DNA of 64,000 bases from Flavobacterium eburneipallidum (GTDB taxonomy: Bacteria > Bacteroidota > Bacteroidia > Flavobacteriales > Flavobacteriaceae), in the NCBI RefSeq assembly GCF_027111355.2, contig NZ_CP114291.2, positions 682,001 to 746,000 on the forward strand, in the 5' to 3' direction. The stretch's first letter is position 1, and each line of letters begins with the position of its first letter. The notes under the pieces were generated by a model. It was not told the DNA's origin and made no database searches. It saw nothing but the letters and a program-made list of their open reading frames with translations. Below, piece by piece: positions 8,246 through 17,810 of the stretch. The position numbers and the translations under genes were made by a program.

Positions 8246-9397
8246 CTAAAAAACAAAGTTACTCAACAAAGCCAAGACTTCTGATATTTCTTCTTTGGTA
8301 TTGTAACTATGCAAACAAAATCGCAATCGTTCTTGACCTTCGGGAACGGTTGGCGAAAGAATCGCTTTGACATCAAAGCCTTTTTCTTGAAGTTGAATGG
8401 CAATGGATTTTACGTTTTGGTTTCCAGGAATGATAGCGCTTTGAATGGCTGATTTACTGTGAACAAACATCGGTTTTAATCCCAAAATATTTTTTTGTTG
8501 ATTGAAATGATTTATATTTTTTCTTAATTGTTCAATAGCCGATTGCTCTGTTTGCAAATGTTGATAGGCTACTAAAATCGTAGCAACCGAGTGTGGCGAA
8601 AGTCCTGTGGTGTAAATAAAACTTCGGGCAAAATTCACGAGATAATTGTATAATTCCTGACTTCCAACTATGGCTGCTCCGTGACAGCCCAACCCTTTTC
8701 CGAAGGTCATTATTCGGGCAAATAAACGGTCTTGCAACCCTAACATTTGAATCAGTCCTTCGCCATGCTCGCCAAAAATGCCCAACGAATGGGCTTCGTC
8801 AACTACTAAATGGCAATTGTATTTTTCGGCAACAGCAATCAATTCTTCCATATTTGGGCAATCGCCATCCATCGAAAAAACGGTTTCGGTAACAATGTAA
8901 ATAGTTGTTGGTTGCTGGTTGTTGGTTGTTGGTTTTAAAATTAACCGTTCCAAATCCTCAAAATCATTATGTTTGAATTTATAGGATTTGGCATTCGAAA
9001 GCTGAATTCCATCACGAATAGAAGCGTGACACAATTCGTCATATAAAATTAAATCTCCTTTTTGCGGGACAGCACTAAAAAATCCCACATTGGCATCATA
9101 TCCTGAATTGAAAATTAGAGCCGATTCCGATTGATGGAATTCGGCAATATACTTTTCTGCTTCTTGATAGATTTGATGATTTCCAGATATTAAGCGTGAA
9201 CCTGTGGCTCCGTTTTGGATAGAATTATTATTGATTAAATACTGATGCGTTTCTTCAAAAATGGTTTTGTTTTTTGAAAAACCCAGATAATCATTAGAAG
9301 AAAAATCAATTAAATTATTGGGTATTGGTAATTTCCGAAGGGCATTGTTTTGCTCACGGATTTCGAGTTTGGAAGCGAGATTTTTTGGAAATTTCAT
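8246..9397 (-). CDS. bioF: 8-Amino-7-oxononanoate synthase
   Basis: PLP enzyme that condenses pimeloyl thioester with alanine, the first dedicated biotin step. The ATG at 9397 gives a 383-residue protein beginning MKFPKNLASKL. A longer frame to 9439 exists, but a TAACTTTG -7 box at 9410-9403 falls inside it, so the shorter start is preferred. Motifs seen: FSSNDYLGF, GSRLISGNH, VVDEAHSLG and the PLP lysine in MTFGKGLGCHGAA. The segment KPTTNNQQPTT is a low-complexity stretch encoded by a simple repeat (about 8907-8936). First gene of the bioF-bioD-bioA row. Confidence 0.93.
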   Translation of the reverse strand: MKFPKNLASKLEIREQNNALRKLPIPNNLIDFSSNDYLGFSKNKTIFEETHQYLINNNSIQNGATGSRLISGNHQIYQEAEKYIAEFHQSESALIFNSGYDANVGFFSAVPQKGDLILYDELCHASIRDGIQLSNAKSYKFKHNDFEDLERLILKPTTNNQQPTTIYIVTETVFSMDGDCPNMEELIAVAEKYNCHLVVDEAHSLGIFGEHGEGLIQMLGLQDRLFARIMTFGKGLGCHGAAIVGSQELYNYLVNFARSFIYTTGLSPHSVATILVAYQHLQTEQSAIEQLRKNINHFNQQKNILGLKPMFVHSKSAIQSAIIPGNQNVKSIAIQLQEKGFDVKAILSPTVPEGQERLRFCLHSYNTKEEISEVLALLSNFVF

Positions 9398-9402
9398 AAA
9401 AG

Positions 9403-9410
9403 CAAAGTTA
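9403..9410 (-). promoter_or_regulatory. -7 box TAACTTTG of bioF
   Basis: TAACTTTG fits TAnnTTTG. Only 5 bases separate it from the chosen ATG, so the mRNA would be leaderless or nearly so. No well-spaced -33 TTG was found. Confidence 0.5.
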
Positions 9411-9449
9411 TATAAAATTACTCGTTGGGTGTAATTCAAAATTTATGAT

Positions 9450-9582
9450 TTTTAAACACATAGAAATATAGTTTTTAATTTTAAAATCAAGACGTTTCAC
9501 TATTTTTAAGTAAATCATAGCTATGTGAACCAATAATTTGGCTATCTAATTCTTTTTTTTCTATGATTCTATGTGTTTAAAA
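9450..9582. repeat. Long inverted repeat upstream of T9SS cargo gene
   Basis: TTTTAAACACATAGAA (9450-9465) is perfectly repeated in inverse orientation at 9567-9582, and the arms extend imperfectly to about 22 bases each (9450-9471 and 9561-9582). It lies in the 331-base gap between the divergent bioF and T9SS cargo genes. The rest of that gap (9583-9728) holds A+T-rich DNA and the -7 box at 9680. Confidence 0.7.
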
Positions 9583-9679
9583 TTAGTTTTGTTTTAGTAA
9601 AATAAAACACATTTGCATTCAAACGGTTTTATTCGAATTAATTAGGTGTGCTTTATTTAAAATGATTCTTTAAAAGATT

Positions 9680-9687
9680 TATATTTG
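9680..9687 (+). promoter_or_regulatory. -7 box TATATTTG of the T9SS cargo gene
   Basis: TATATTTG matches TAnnTTTG and leaves a leader of about 35 bases before the ATG at 9729. A clear -33 TTG was not found. Confidence 0.5.
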
Positions 9688-9728
9688 CACCGAAATTAAT
9701 CTATTTTGGTTTTAAAAATCAACATCTT

Positions 9729-12700
9729 ATGCTTGTAAAACTACATTCTCAAAAAACAAAAAACCTTTTTTTACTATTCTTTTTATTATTGACAGTTTCT
9801 TTTGCAAATGCAGCCAATCGTTTTTCGGTTGCTTCTGGTAACTGGAGTTCTACTGCAGTTTGGTCTGCTACATTAGGTGGTGCTCCAGGAGCTTCAGCGC
9901 CTACAACTGGTGATGTTGTTACTATTGCTGGAGGTTTTACGGTTACTTCTGTAGGAACTGTAACTGTAGCAAGTGTAACTGTAAATGCAGGATCAACATT
10001 AAATCAGAATTCTAGAAATCTTACTGTTACTGGTTTTTTTACTAATAACGGAACTGTTACGGTAAGTTCAGGTAGAATTTTACCAGCAGGAGATTTTACG
10101 AATACAGGAACAGTAACCTATTCGGCAGCAGGAAGGTTGTATTTAGGAGGGAATTATACCAATTCAGGAACTGTTACATTAGGCTCTGCATTAGTTTATT
10201 TTACGGGTAGTGCCAATCAAACGATTCAAGGATTTACCACTACTGGAACGGTTCGATCTGATAAAACTGGAGGAATGGCAACATTTACTGGGAATGTAAG
10301 TGGAGGAGGATTTACGTTGAACGGTGCTGGGACTTTGAATTTAGGAACAGGATTAACACATACATTTACTGGAAACTGGGCACGAACAAATGGAACTTTG
10401 AATTGCGGGTCAAGTACCTTGAAAATTGGTACTAATGTTACTGGAGCAGCAGGAACGTTTATTGCAGGAACTGGAACAGTTGAATACAACGGAAATCGAA
10501 ACCAAGCTGCAGCGGTTTTAACGTATAATAACCTAACGCTTTCAGGAACAAGTGGAACTAGAGTGAAAACTTTTGAAACAACACCAACTGTAAACGGAAA
10601 GTTGACCATTGCTGGTACAGCAACCGTTACTATAACGGGATCAGGAGTAGTTACTTATGGGCCTAATGCTACTTTGCAATACGACACATCTGCGGCTAGA
10701 ATAATAACTTCAGAAGAATGGATTTCGCCATTTAACGCATCAGGTGGTGTGTTGATCAATGGAACAAATAATATAACATTAAACACGGCTAAAGTCTTTG
10801 GATTAAATAGCCCGCTTACTATAACTGGTACAGGAAAATTAGTTACAAATAATCTAGGATTAACTTTTGGTGGAAACTTTGTTATTGATAGTGGCGGAAC
10901 CTTTATGGCAGGAAGTTCTCCAATTGTTATAACTAATACAGGTACTCAAAATATTGCTGGATTTACAACCACAGGATTGGTTTCGATGACCAAAACTGCT
11001 GGTACAGCTACTTTTGTTAGTGATGTTAACGCAGTTGGATTAACTGTTAATGGAGCAGGAGGAACCTTGAATTTAGGAACTGCTTTAAATCACACTTTGA
11101 CAGGTGCTGTAACCTTAACCAGCGGAACTTTGAACGGTGGTTCGAGTATGTTGAATGTTAATTTTGCAGGAACAGCTTGGGCAGGAACAGGAACTAATTT
11201 CGCCAGAGGAACAGGAACAGTAAATTTTGGAGGTCTTGCTCAAACATTGACTGCAGTTTCTACTTTTAATAATCTTACGGTTTCTAATTCTGGACTTAAA
11301 ACAGTTGCCGCTGGAACAACAGTAAACGGAATTCTTTCTATGGAAGGTGCCGCAACGGTTTCTGCAGCACCTATTTATGGAACTGCGGCTACATTGCAAT
11401 ACAATACAGCTACACCAAGAAATTCGGATGTAGAATGGATAACACCATTCAATGCTACAGGTGGAGTGAGTATTATTAATACAGGAATTATAACAGTTGC
11501 GACTGCAAAAACTTGTGCTTTATTGAATATTGCAGATGATGCAACTTTAAATAATGGAAATGTTGCTATTTTAGGAACAACATTAAATCTTGCCGATGGC
11601 GGAACTTTGTTAGTAAGCGGAACAAGTACTTTTCCGGTATTTACAACAAACAATTTAGGGCTTACTAGTGTTGTAAATTATAACGGAACAGCACAGACAG
11701 TAGCAGTAAAAAATTATGGTTTTTTGACTTTGAGTGGTTCAGGAATTAAAACATTTGCAGGTGCAACAACCATTCGAGAAGACTTTTCTATTGGTGCGGG
11801 AGTTACTGCATTATTTCCTAATGGAACGACTTCTAGTGCAGAAAGTTTGTATTTGAATAGCGTTTTGCAAACTACGCTAGGCTCTTATGGGGGAACAGCT
11901 TCGGCAGCAACTACTAAAGATGCTACTTGGTTCGGAACTACTACAACGGGTATTTTAAACGTAACATCTTCTTGTATTTCGGGTACTTGGTTAGGAACAA
12001 CAAATACAGATTGGGGTACAGCCTCTAACTGGTGTGGCGGAGTTATACCTTCGGCTACTACAAATGTCATTATAGGAGCTTCGTCTAATCAGCCTATCAT
12101 TGGAGCATCAGGTGGAATTTGTAGAAATATTACCATAAATAGTGGCTCTACTTTAACTATTTCTGGATCGAATGTCTTACAAGTAAGAGGCAATTGGATA
12201 AATAACGGGACTTTTATCCCTAATTCAAGTATAGTAAATTTTAACGGAACTGTTGCGCAATCCATTGGTGGAACAGCAACAATCACTTTTGCTACTTTAA
12301 ACAATACCAATACTACAGCTATAGTGACAGCTACAAAAGCTATTGCTGTGAATAATGGTTTGACTGTGGCAACAAACGCAGTATTGGATATGACTACTTT
12401 TGCTTTGGCAGGTGCTTTTATTAATTCTGGAGCTGGACAAATAAGAACAGCTAGTACAACAGCTTTGCCATTGCCAACAGGCAAAACTTGGACAAACACT
12501 ATTTTATATTCTAGTTTAACAGGAGGACAAACGATTGTAGCAGGAACCTATAACGGAACACCATCAGTAGAATTGGATAATACCTCGGGAACACAAACGG
12601 CATCAGGAAACATAGTAACTGGCGGACAGTTGAATATCAATACTGGTGGTTCATCCACTTTCAATTTGGATAATTATAACCTAACAACCAATAGCCTAAA

Positions 12701-14462
12701 TGTTTTAGATTCCAATTCAGTTTTGGATATGGGAACAGGAACTTTAACCATCACAACAGTACAAGCAATGGAAGGTAAAGTTCGTTTTTCAGGAGCTACT
12801 AACGGAAAAGCTTTTGCTTCTGGCACGGTAGAATATTACGGAACTGCACAAACGGTTACAGCTGGCGATTATTTCAAATTACTGTTTACAGGAGCCAGTG
12901 GAGTTTATACTATTGGTGCTAATTTGGACGTTGCAAGCACATTAATTATAACAAATGGAGTAGTAACGGTTCAGGATGGTTTTACAGTATCAGTCGATGA
13001 TGCGGTAACTGTTACAAGTCCTGGGACTTTGATATTCGAAAATAATGCAAGTTTATTGCAAACGACTTATACGGGTGCTAATACTGGAAATGTTGTAATA
13101 AAAAGAAACACCACACCAATTCTTAAATTAGATAGTACTTTCTGGTCTTCGCCAACAACAGGAACACAAACTTTATCAAATTTTTCACCTAATACGGATA
13201 CTTCACAATTTTACACTTTTAATAGTGTAATAAATAATTATGAAACACAAAATCCTGCAACGGCTGTTTTTGAAAAAGGAGTAGGCTATTCAATTCGCGC
13301 TCCAGAAACAGCTTCTACAGTTACGCCAACTGTTACCCCTTTTCAGTTTGTTGGAGTGCCTAACAATGGCCCTTTTACTCTAGCAGTGACTACTCCGCCG
13401 GGGGATGTAGGTTTGAGTTTGATAGGAAATCCATATCCATCAGCAATTAATGCCGAAGATTTCATAAACGAAAATCTATATGACGCTGTGTTAAATCCGA
13501 CGAATGTATTAGAAGGAACTTTGTATTTCTGGACACACAATAATCGTTTGATAGGGACTGATTTTAGCTCTTCGGATTATGCTTCTAGAAATTTATCAGG
13601 GTTTAATGCAGGAAATTCAGGAACAGGAAATGATGAGGTACCAACAGATTATATCGCCTCTGGTCAAGGTTTTTTTGTGCAAAATGATATTGCAGGAAAT
13701 TTGAAGTTTAATAATACCATGCGTGAATCTAACAATAATACTAACTTTTATAAAACCAAAAAAGGAAATAAAATTAAAGAGATTGAAAGACATCGAGTTT
13801 GGTTGGATTTGAAAAACAGTTCGACTAAATCAAGCCAGATTTTGATTGCTTATGTAGAGAATGCTACTAATAATTATGAAGGAGGTTATGATTCTTATGT
13901 TTTTGATGCAGATCTTCCTTTTTTATTGTACAGTTTGCTAGGGACAAATAAAATGGGTATTCAAGGTAGAGCTTTGCCGTTTTCCGATGCTGATATTATT
14001 CCGCTAGGATACAAAATGGATTTGGCTGGAAGCACTAATATATCTATTAATAATATGGATGGTTTATTTCTAGAAGAACAAGGCATTTATTTAGAAGACA
14101 AAGATTTGAATGTAATTCATGATCTTAAAGAAGAACCTTACGTGTTTAATTCCACAGTAGGAACTTTTGAGAATCGTTTTGTATTGCGTTACACCAGCTC
14201 TAATTTAGGTACCGATACTTTCAATTCTTTAAAAAATAGAGTTTTGGTGTCTAATAAAAACAAACAAATAAAAATCAATTCTTTTGCTGAAACTATCGAA
14301 AAAGTAGCTATTTATGATTTGTCAGGAAAACAGATCTTTCAAAAAGAAGGGGTTGATACTAATGAATTTGTAATAGCGAATTTGGCTTCAAATCGTCAAG
14401 TTATAATGGTAAAAACTACATTGCAAAATGGTACAATAGTAACCAATAAAATAGTTTTCTAA
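9729..14462 (+). CDS. Large secreted repeat protein with T9SS type C-like sorting domain
   Basis: The protein has 1577 residues. A signal peptide (LFLLFFLLLTVSFANA) is followed by FSVASGNWSSTAVWS, a GNW/VW opening typical of flavobacterial surface proteins that carry a type C T9SS signal. The body is threonine/glycine/asparagine-rich beta-repeat sequence with few charged residues. A 243-codon segment is duplicated (10218-11676). A second SGTWLGTTNTDWGTASNW opening lies near residue 750. From about residue 1370 the composition becomes more charged, and the last ~80 residues (VAIYDLSGKQIF ... TNKIVF) form the C-terminal sorting domain. Predicted to be exported through T9SS and placed on the cell surface; ligand or role unknown. 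A strong terminator follows. Confidence 0.85.
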   Translation: MLVKLHSQKTKNLFLLFFLLLTVSFANAANRFSVASGNWSSTAVWSATLGGAPGASAPTTGDVVTIAGGFTVTSVGTVTVASVTVNAGSTLNQNSRNLTVTGFFTNNGTVTVSSGRILPAGDFTNTGTVTYSAAGRLYLGGNYTNSGTVTLGSALVYFTGSANQTIQGFTTTGTVRSDKTGGMATFTGNVSGGGFTLNGAGTLNLGTGLTHTFTGNWARTNGTLNCGSSTLKIGTNVTGAAGTFIAGTGTVEYNGNRNQAAAVLTYNNLTLSGTSGTRVKTFETTPTVNGKLTIAGTATVTITGSGVVTYGPNATLQYDTSAARIITSEEWISPFNASGGVLINGTNNITLNTAKVFGLNSPLTITGTGKLVTNNLGLTFGGNFVIDSGGTFMAGSSPIVITNTGTQNIAGFTTTGLVSMTKTAGTATFVSDVNAVGLTVNGAGGTLNLGTALNHTLTGAVTLTSGTLNGGSSMLNVNFAGTAWAGTGTNFARGTGTVNFGGLAQTLTAVSTFNNLTVSNSGLKTVAAGTTVNGILSMEGAATVSAAPIYGTAATLQYNTATPRNSDVEWITPFNATGGVSIINTGIITVATAKTCALLNIADDATLNNGNVAILGTTLNLADGGTLLVSGTSTFPVFTTNNLGLTSVVNYNGTAQTVAVKNYGFLTLSGSGIKTFAGATTIREDFSIGAGVTALFPNGTTSSAESLYLNSVLQTTLGSYGGTASAATTKDATWFGTTTTGILNVTSSCISGTWLGTTNTDWGTASNWCGGVIPSATTNVIIGASSNQPIIGASGGICRNITINSGSTLTISGSNVLQVRGNWINNGTFIPNSSIVNFNGTVAQSIGGTATITFATLNNTNTTAIVTATKAIAVNNGLTVATNAVLDMTTFALAGAFINSGAGQIRTASTTALPLPTGKTWTNTILYSSLTGGQTIVAGTYNGTPSVELDNTSGTQTASGNIVTGGQLNINTGGSSTFNLDNYNLTTNSLNVLDSNSVLDMGTGTLTITTVQAMEGKVRFSGATNGKAFASGTVEYYGTAQTVTAGDYFKLLFTGASGVYTIGANLDVASTLIITNGVVTVQDGFTVSVDDAVTVTSPGTLIFENNASLLQTTYTGANTGNVVIKRNTTPILKLDSTFWSSPTTGTQTLSNFSPNTDTSQFYTFNSVINNYETQNPATAVFEKGVGYSIRAPETASTVTPTVTPFQFVGVPNNGPFTLAVTTPPGDVGLSLIGNPYPSAINAEDFINENLYDAVLNPTNVLEGTLYFWTHNNRLIGTDFSSSDYASRNLSGFNAGNSGTGNDEVPTDYIASGQGFFVQNDIAGNLKFNNTMRESNNNTNFYKTKKGNKIKEIERHRVWLDLKNSSTKSSQILIAYVENATNNYEGGYDSYVFDADLPFLLYSLLGTNKMGIQGRALPFSDADIIPLGYKMDLAGSTNISINNMDGLFLEEQGIYLEDKDLNVIHDLKEEPYVFNSTVGTFENRFVLRYTSSNLGTDTFNSLKNRVLVSNKNKQIKINSFAETIEKVAIYDLSGKQIFQKEGVDTNEFVIANLASNRQVIMVKTTLQNGTIVTNKIVF
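10218..11676 (+). repeat. Internal tandem duplication, period 729 bases
   Basis: Two tandem, diverged copies of about 243 codons inside the T9SS cargo gene. Matching anchors at constant spacing are GFTTTGTV and GFTTTGLV (starts of copies at 10218 and 10947), LNGAGTLNLGTGL and VNGAGGTLNLGTAL, and AATLQYDT...EWISPFNASGG and AATLQYNT...EWITPFNATGG. The copies differ clearly, so the duplication is old. Confidence 0.7.
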
Positions 14463-14489
14463 AGCACTACTTTTCATGACCAATAAAGA

Positions 14490-14523
14490 AAAACCCCAAA
14501 AACTAACGTCTTTGGGGTTTTTT
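14490..14523 (+). terminator. Rho-independent terminator after the T9SS cargo gene
   Basis: Stem AAAACCCCAAA (14490-14500) with TTTGGGGTTTT (14511-14521), 10-base loop, then a T run. It sits 28 bases after the stop codon. Confidence 0.9.
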
Positions 14524-14529
14524 AATTCG

Positions 14530-14616
14530 CAGAGAGGAAGGGATTCGAACCCTCGATACAGTTACCCATATACTAGCTTTCCAGGCTAGCTCCTTCAACC
14601 ACTCGGACACCTCTCT
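14530..14616 (-). tRNA. tRNA-Ser(GGA)
   Basis: On the minus strand the acceptor AGAGAGG pairs with CCTCTCT. The D arm GTCCGAGTGG, anticodon loop CTGGAAA (anticodon GGA, reads TCC), a long class II variable arm and GGTTCGAATCC T loop are all present. It is 87 nucleotides long, ends with discriminator G, and CCA is not encoded. Confidence 0.95.
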
Positions 14617-14677
14617 ATTATTTTGAGGATGCAAATAACACGAAAAAAAATGACTAAAGAAAATTAAAAATGGATTT

Positions 14678-15706
14678 TTATGAAATTTCTCCTCGCAATG
14701 AAGTTTCAAATAAGGTTTTAAAATTATTTGGCGCAGTATTTTGTCCTAACAAAAACATTAGTTTAGTAATCGCTGCTTCGGTGGTACTATCTTTTCCAGA
14801 AATCACTCCTATTTCTTTCATGGAAGTACTAGTTTCATATTGTCCCATACTAACGCTTCCAGCATCGCATTGTGTGACATTAACAATTTGCAATCCGCTT
14901 GTTATTGCGTCTTTCAGTAAAGATATAAACCAATCTTCGGTGGGTGCATTTCCAGCTCCATAGGTTTCTAACACCACTCCCTTGAGTGTTGGAATTTCAA
15001 AAATAGCTTTCAAAACGGCTTGACTAATGCCTGGAAACATTTTTACGATTGCTACACGAGTATCAAAATTTTTATGGATTTTTAAATCTCCAACTTCGGT
15101 TTTAGTCCAAAAAAGTTCGTGATTAATTTTAAAATGCACGCCAGAAGTTATCAGCGCAGGATAATTGGGCGAATCAAAAGCATTGAAATTTTCGGCATTA
15201 ATTTTTGTAGTTCGATTGCCTCGATACAATTTATATTCAAAATACAAGCAAACTTCTTGTATTACCGCTTCATCGTTTTGGCGTAAAGCAGCAATTTGAA
15301 TGGCGGTTATTAAATTTTCTTTGGCATCAGTTCTTAAATCTCCTATTGGCAATTGTGAGCCTGTAAAAATAATTGGTTTTGTTAAATTTTCGAGCATAAA
15401 ACTCAATGCTGAAGCCGAATAAGACATGGTATCAGATCCGTGCAAAACTACAAATCCATCAAAATTGGCATAATTATTCTCAATAATTTCGGCAATTTCA
15501 ACCCATTTTTCAGGATTCATATTCGAGGAATCGATTGGATTTTCGAAAGTAAGGGTTTCGATTTCGCAATCCAATTGCTTCAGTTCGGGGATTTTTTGCA
15601 ATAATTTACTAAAATTAAAAGCTTTGAGTGCTCCCGTTTCAAAATCCTTCTTCATACCAATGGTACCACCGGTATAAATCAAGAGGATTTTGGTCTTAAA
15701 TTGCAT
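14678..15706 (-). CDS. ansA: Type I (cytoplasmic) L-asparaginase
   Basis: The 342-residue enzyme hydrolyses asparagine to aspartate and ammonia. The first catalytic threonine lies in IYTGGTIGM (residues 10-18) and the second in VVLHGSDTMSYSA. No signal peptide is present, which fits the cytosolic AnsA type rather than the periplasmic AnsB type. The start overlaps the end of the upstream acyltransferase gene by 11 bases, indicating one transcript tatD-acyltransferase-ansA. Confidence 0.93.
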   Translation of the reverse strand: MQFKTKILLIYTGGTIGMKKDFETGALKAFNFSKLLQKIPELKQLDCEIETLTFENPIDSSNMNPEKWVEIAEIIENNYANFDGFVVLHGSDTMSYSASALSFMLENLTKPIIFTGSQLPIGDLRTDAKENLITAIQIAALRQNDEAVIQEVCLYFEYKLYRGNRTTKINAENFNAFDSPNYPALITSGVHFKINHELFWTKTEVGDLKIHKNFDTRVAIVKMFPGISQAVLKAIFEIPTLKGVVLETYGAGNAPTEDWFISLLKDAITSGLQIVNVTQCDAGSVSMGQYETSTSMKEIGVISGKDSTTEAAITKLMFLLGQNTAPNNFKTLFETSLRGEIS

Positions 15707-16832
15707 TTTCGTATTTCAACTTATTGGCAACAGGATTGGCATACATTGCCAAGAAACTTTGCATTGCCAATGGATTATTACAATCAATTCTTCTTTCTAA
15801 TCGGCGTTCGAAAAGAGATTTTTCATTTTCAGTGTATAAATCAGAATAAGTATTGGTTTGATTTACAATATCGTAAGCGATATAATTAGTTGGCCATAAT
15901 TTATAACTTGTTATGATTGAATCGTCTATAACTTGAGCCAAGGCTTGAATTTGCTTATTCGAATTATCGTGTTCGGCTTTGATGGTATCTAATTCAGTAT
16001 CCAAAACATCGCCAAGGTGAATGTGGATTCTTCTTTTTTGTCCCATAATTCCACTCATCAAATTGATAAAATCTTCATTTTTTTCTTTGATGTAAATTTC
16101 TTGATTGGCTTCGGCCAAAAGTTGTGGCATCTTCAAGGCATCGGTAGGATCATATTCATAAGAAATAGAAACAGGAACTATTTTAATTTTCTTGAAATAA
16201 TCCATCAAATTTTCCTCGTCAGAAGCCATGGCTAACATTTTCAGAACACCAGGATTTGTGGCATCATTTCCGTCTTTGGTTCTTCCTTCACGTTGTGCAA
16301 TCCATACCGAACGATTTTCGTGTTGCAATAATTTGCTGATATATTCTGCCAATAACTTGGAACTTTGTAACATTTCACGAGGCGATAATCCTCTTTGAAC
16401 CAAGAAATTTCGATTCAATTTCGCTAATACTTTTAAGAAAGATTTGGTTACCAAATTGTCCCCAATAGCAGAAGCTGTCATCACTAACTTATGTTCGAAC
16501 AAACAAGCATTAAGCAAAGAAGTATCTAAAAGAATATCCCGATGATTCGAGATAAACATGTAAGCGGTGTTTAATTCTAGTTTTTCAAAACCCGAAGTTG
16601 TGAGTCCATCGGAAGTAGTTTCCAACACTTTTTGGAGTGCTTGATATATAAAATTGCATTGAAAATCTCTTGTAGAATGGGTTCTTCGAAGTTGTTCTTT
16701 CCAAACTTCATCTTCCAATTCTGGAAAAGTAAAGTTCATCAATGCCTTCATCATAGGATGATCGACCACTTTTAGAATGGCATCATTTACTTCGGTATCA
16801 TAAAATGGACGGATAGCGTCAAATTTTGACAT
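15696..16832 (-). CDS. Glycerol-3-phosphate/1-acylglycerol-3-phosphate acyltransferase family protein
   Basis: The 378-residue protein contains FISNHRDILLDTSLL (about residues 93-107), the acyltransferase H-box, and WIAQREGRTKDG, a substrate-binding EGR segment, followed by KIVPVSISYEYDPTD. The H-box reads H-x5-D to the second Asp instead of the usual H-x4-D of PlsC/PlsB, with an extra Asp directly after HR. No membrane segment is obvious, so it is probably a peripheral membrane enzyme of phospholipid synthesis. A TATTTTTG -7 box lies at 16880-16873. It overlaps ansA. Confidence 0.8.
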   Translation of the reverse strand: MSKFDAIRPFYDTEVNDAILKVVDHPMMKALMNFTFPELEDEVWKEQLRRTHSTRDFQCNFIYQALQKVLETTSDGLTTSGFEKLELNTAYMFISNHRDILLDTSLLNACLFEHKLVMTASAIGDNLVTKSFLKVLAKLNRNFLVQRGLSPREMLQSSKLLAEYISKLLQHENRSVWIAQREGRTKDGNDATNPGVLKMLAMASDEENLMDYFKKIKIVPVSISYEYDPTDALKMPQLLAEANQEIYIKEKNEDFINLMSGIMGQKRRIHIHLGDVLDTELDTIKAEHDNSNKQIQALAQVIDDSIITSYKLWPTNYIAYDIVNQTNTYSDLYTENEKSLFERRLERRIDCNNPLAMQSFLAMYANPVANKLKYENAI

Positions 16833-16872
16833 ATAGCATATTTTTTTAAGAACAAATGAACAAAAATTTTAA

Positions 16873-16880
16873 CAAAAATA
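16873..16880 (-). promoter_or_regulatory. -7 box TATTTTTG of the acyltransferase gene
   Basis: Fits TAnnTTTG, 40 bases before the start codon, in the 61-base gap after tatD. It could give the acyltransferase-ansA pair its own transcript. Confidence 0.35.
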
Positions 16881-16893
16881 GGCGAATTCTACA

Positions 16894-17661
16894 TTAAATC
16901 CCAAATATAGCTATAGAATTTTCGGTAGTAATGCGTGCTATTTCTTCTTTTGGTAAATTGTAAATTTCAGCTAATTTATCTATCACTTTGATTATATAAC
17001 TGCTTTCATTTCGTTTCCCACGAAAAGGAACTGGAGCTAGATAAGGCGAATCCGTTTCGAGAACAATATGCGTCAAATCAATTTGATTCAAGAATTGATC
17101 TATTTTCCCGTTTTTGAAAGTCACCACTCCGCCAATTCCGAGTTTCATATTATACGAAATGGCTTGTAATGCCTGCTCATAAGTGCCAGAAAAACAATGA
17201 AAAATTCCAAATAAATCAGCCGATTTTTCTTCTTCTAGGATTTCGAAAATTTCGTCGAAAGCTTCTCTACAATGAATCACGATAGGCAATTTATATTCTT
17301 TGGCTAATTGAATTTGTTTTCTAAAAGCATCTTGCTGTTGTGGTAAATGGGTTTTATCCCAATACAAATCGATGCCAATTTCTCCAATAGCATAAAAATT
17401 TCTCTTGGCTAATTCTTCTTCAATATGTTCTAATTCTTCCTGATAATTATCTTTGACATGAGTAGGATGCAAACCCATCATTAGGAAAATATTTTTAGGA
17501 AAAACTTTTTCCAAATCGTACATCGATTGAGTGTAAGCCGAATCAATTGCAGGAATAAAAAAGCGTGAAACTCCAGCATCAATAGCGCGCTGAATCATTT
17601 CGTTACGATCTTCGTCAAATTCGTTGGAATACAAATGAGTGTGCGTATCAGTAATTATCAT
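16894..17661 (-). CDS. tatD: TatD family metal-dependent hydrolase
   Basis: The 255-residue TIM-barrel hydrolase has the metal ligands DTHTHL at residues 5-10, EIGID, HCREAFDE, FHCFSG and ETDSPYLAP. The family are 3'-5' DNases or D-aminoacyl-tRNA deacylase-like enzymes in the cytosol. It is the first gene of the tatD-acyltransferase-ansA row and has a well-formed promoter directly upstream. Confidence 0.93.
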   Translation of the reverse strand: MIITDTHTHLYSNEFDEDRNEMIQRAIDAGVSRFFIPAIDSAYTQSMYDLEKVFPKNIFLMMGLHPTHVKDNYQEELEHIEEELAKRNFYAIGEIGIDLYWDKTHLPQQQDAFRKQIQLAKEYKLPIVIHCREAFDEIFEILEEEKSADLFGIFHCFSGTYEQALQAISYNMKLGIGGVVTFKNGKIDQFLNQIDLTHIVLETDSPYLAPVPFRGKRNESSYIIKVIDKLAEIYNLPKEEIARITTENSIAIFGI

Positions 17662-17679
17662 GGTAATTTATTATTACCG

Positions 17680-17711
17680 CAAAGATACAATCTTAAGGAA
17701 CTAAGTGTCAA
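17680..17711 (-). promoter_or_regulatory. Bacteroidota-type promoter of tatD
   Basis: -33 TTG at 17711-17709, 21-base spacer, -7 TATCTTTG at 17687-17680. Both elements and their spacing fit the TTG/TAnnTTTG consensus reported for Flavobacterium. The ATG is 18 bases downstream. Confidence 0.7.
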
Positions 17712-17810
17712 TTACGAATTAAAAATTACTAATTACGTTGAAAACGAGTGGCTTAAATATTGAAAACGTATTAATTAAATAATTGTAATCACTTAATCAC
17801 TGTTTCTGGA

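Noticed and set aside
10226..12499. Several antisense ORFs of 60-136 codons (V/P-rich) opposite the T9SS cargo gene
   Set aside because: Their composition follows from the Thr/Gly/Asn-rich codons of the real gene; no signal peptide, motif or spacing supports them.
14503..14709. ORF across the tRNA-Ser region
   Set aside because: It is the translation of the tRNA and terminator; the tRNA structure is complete.
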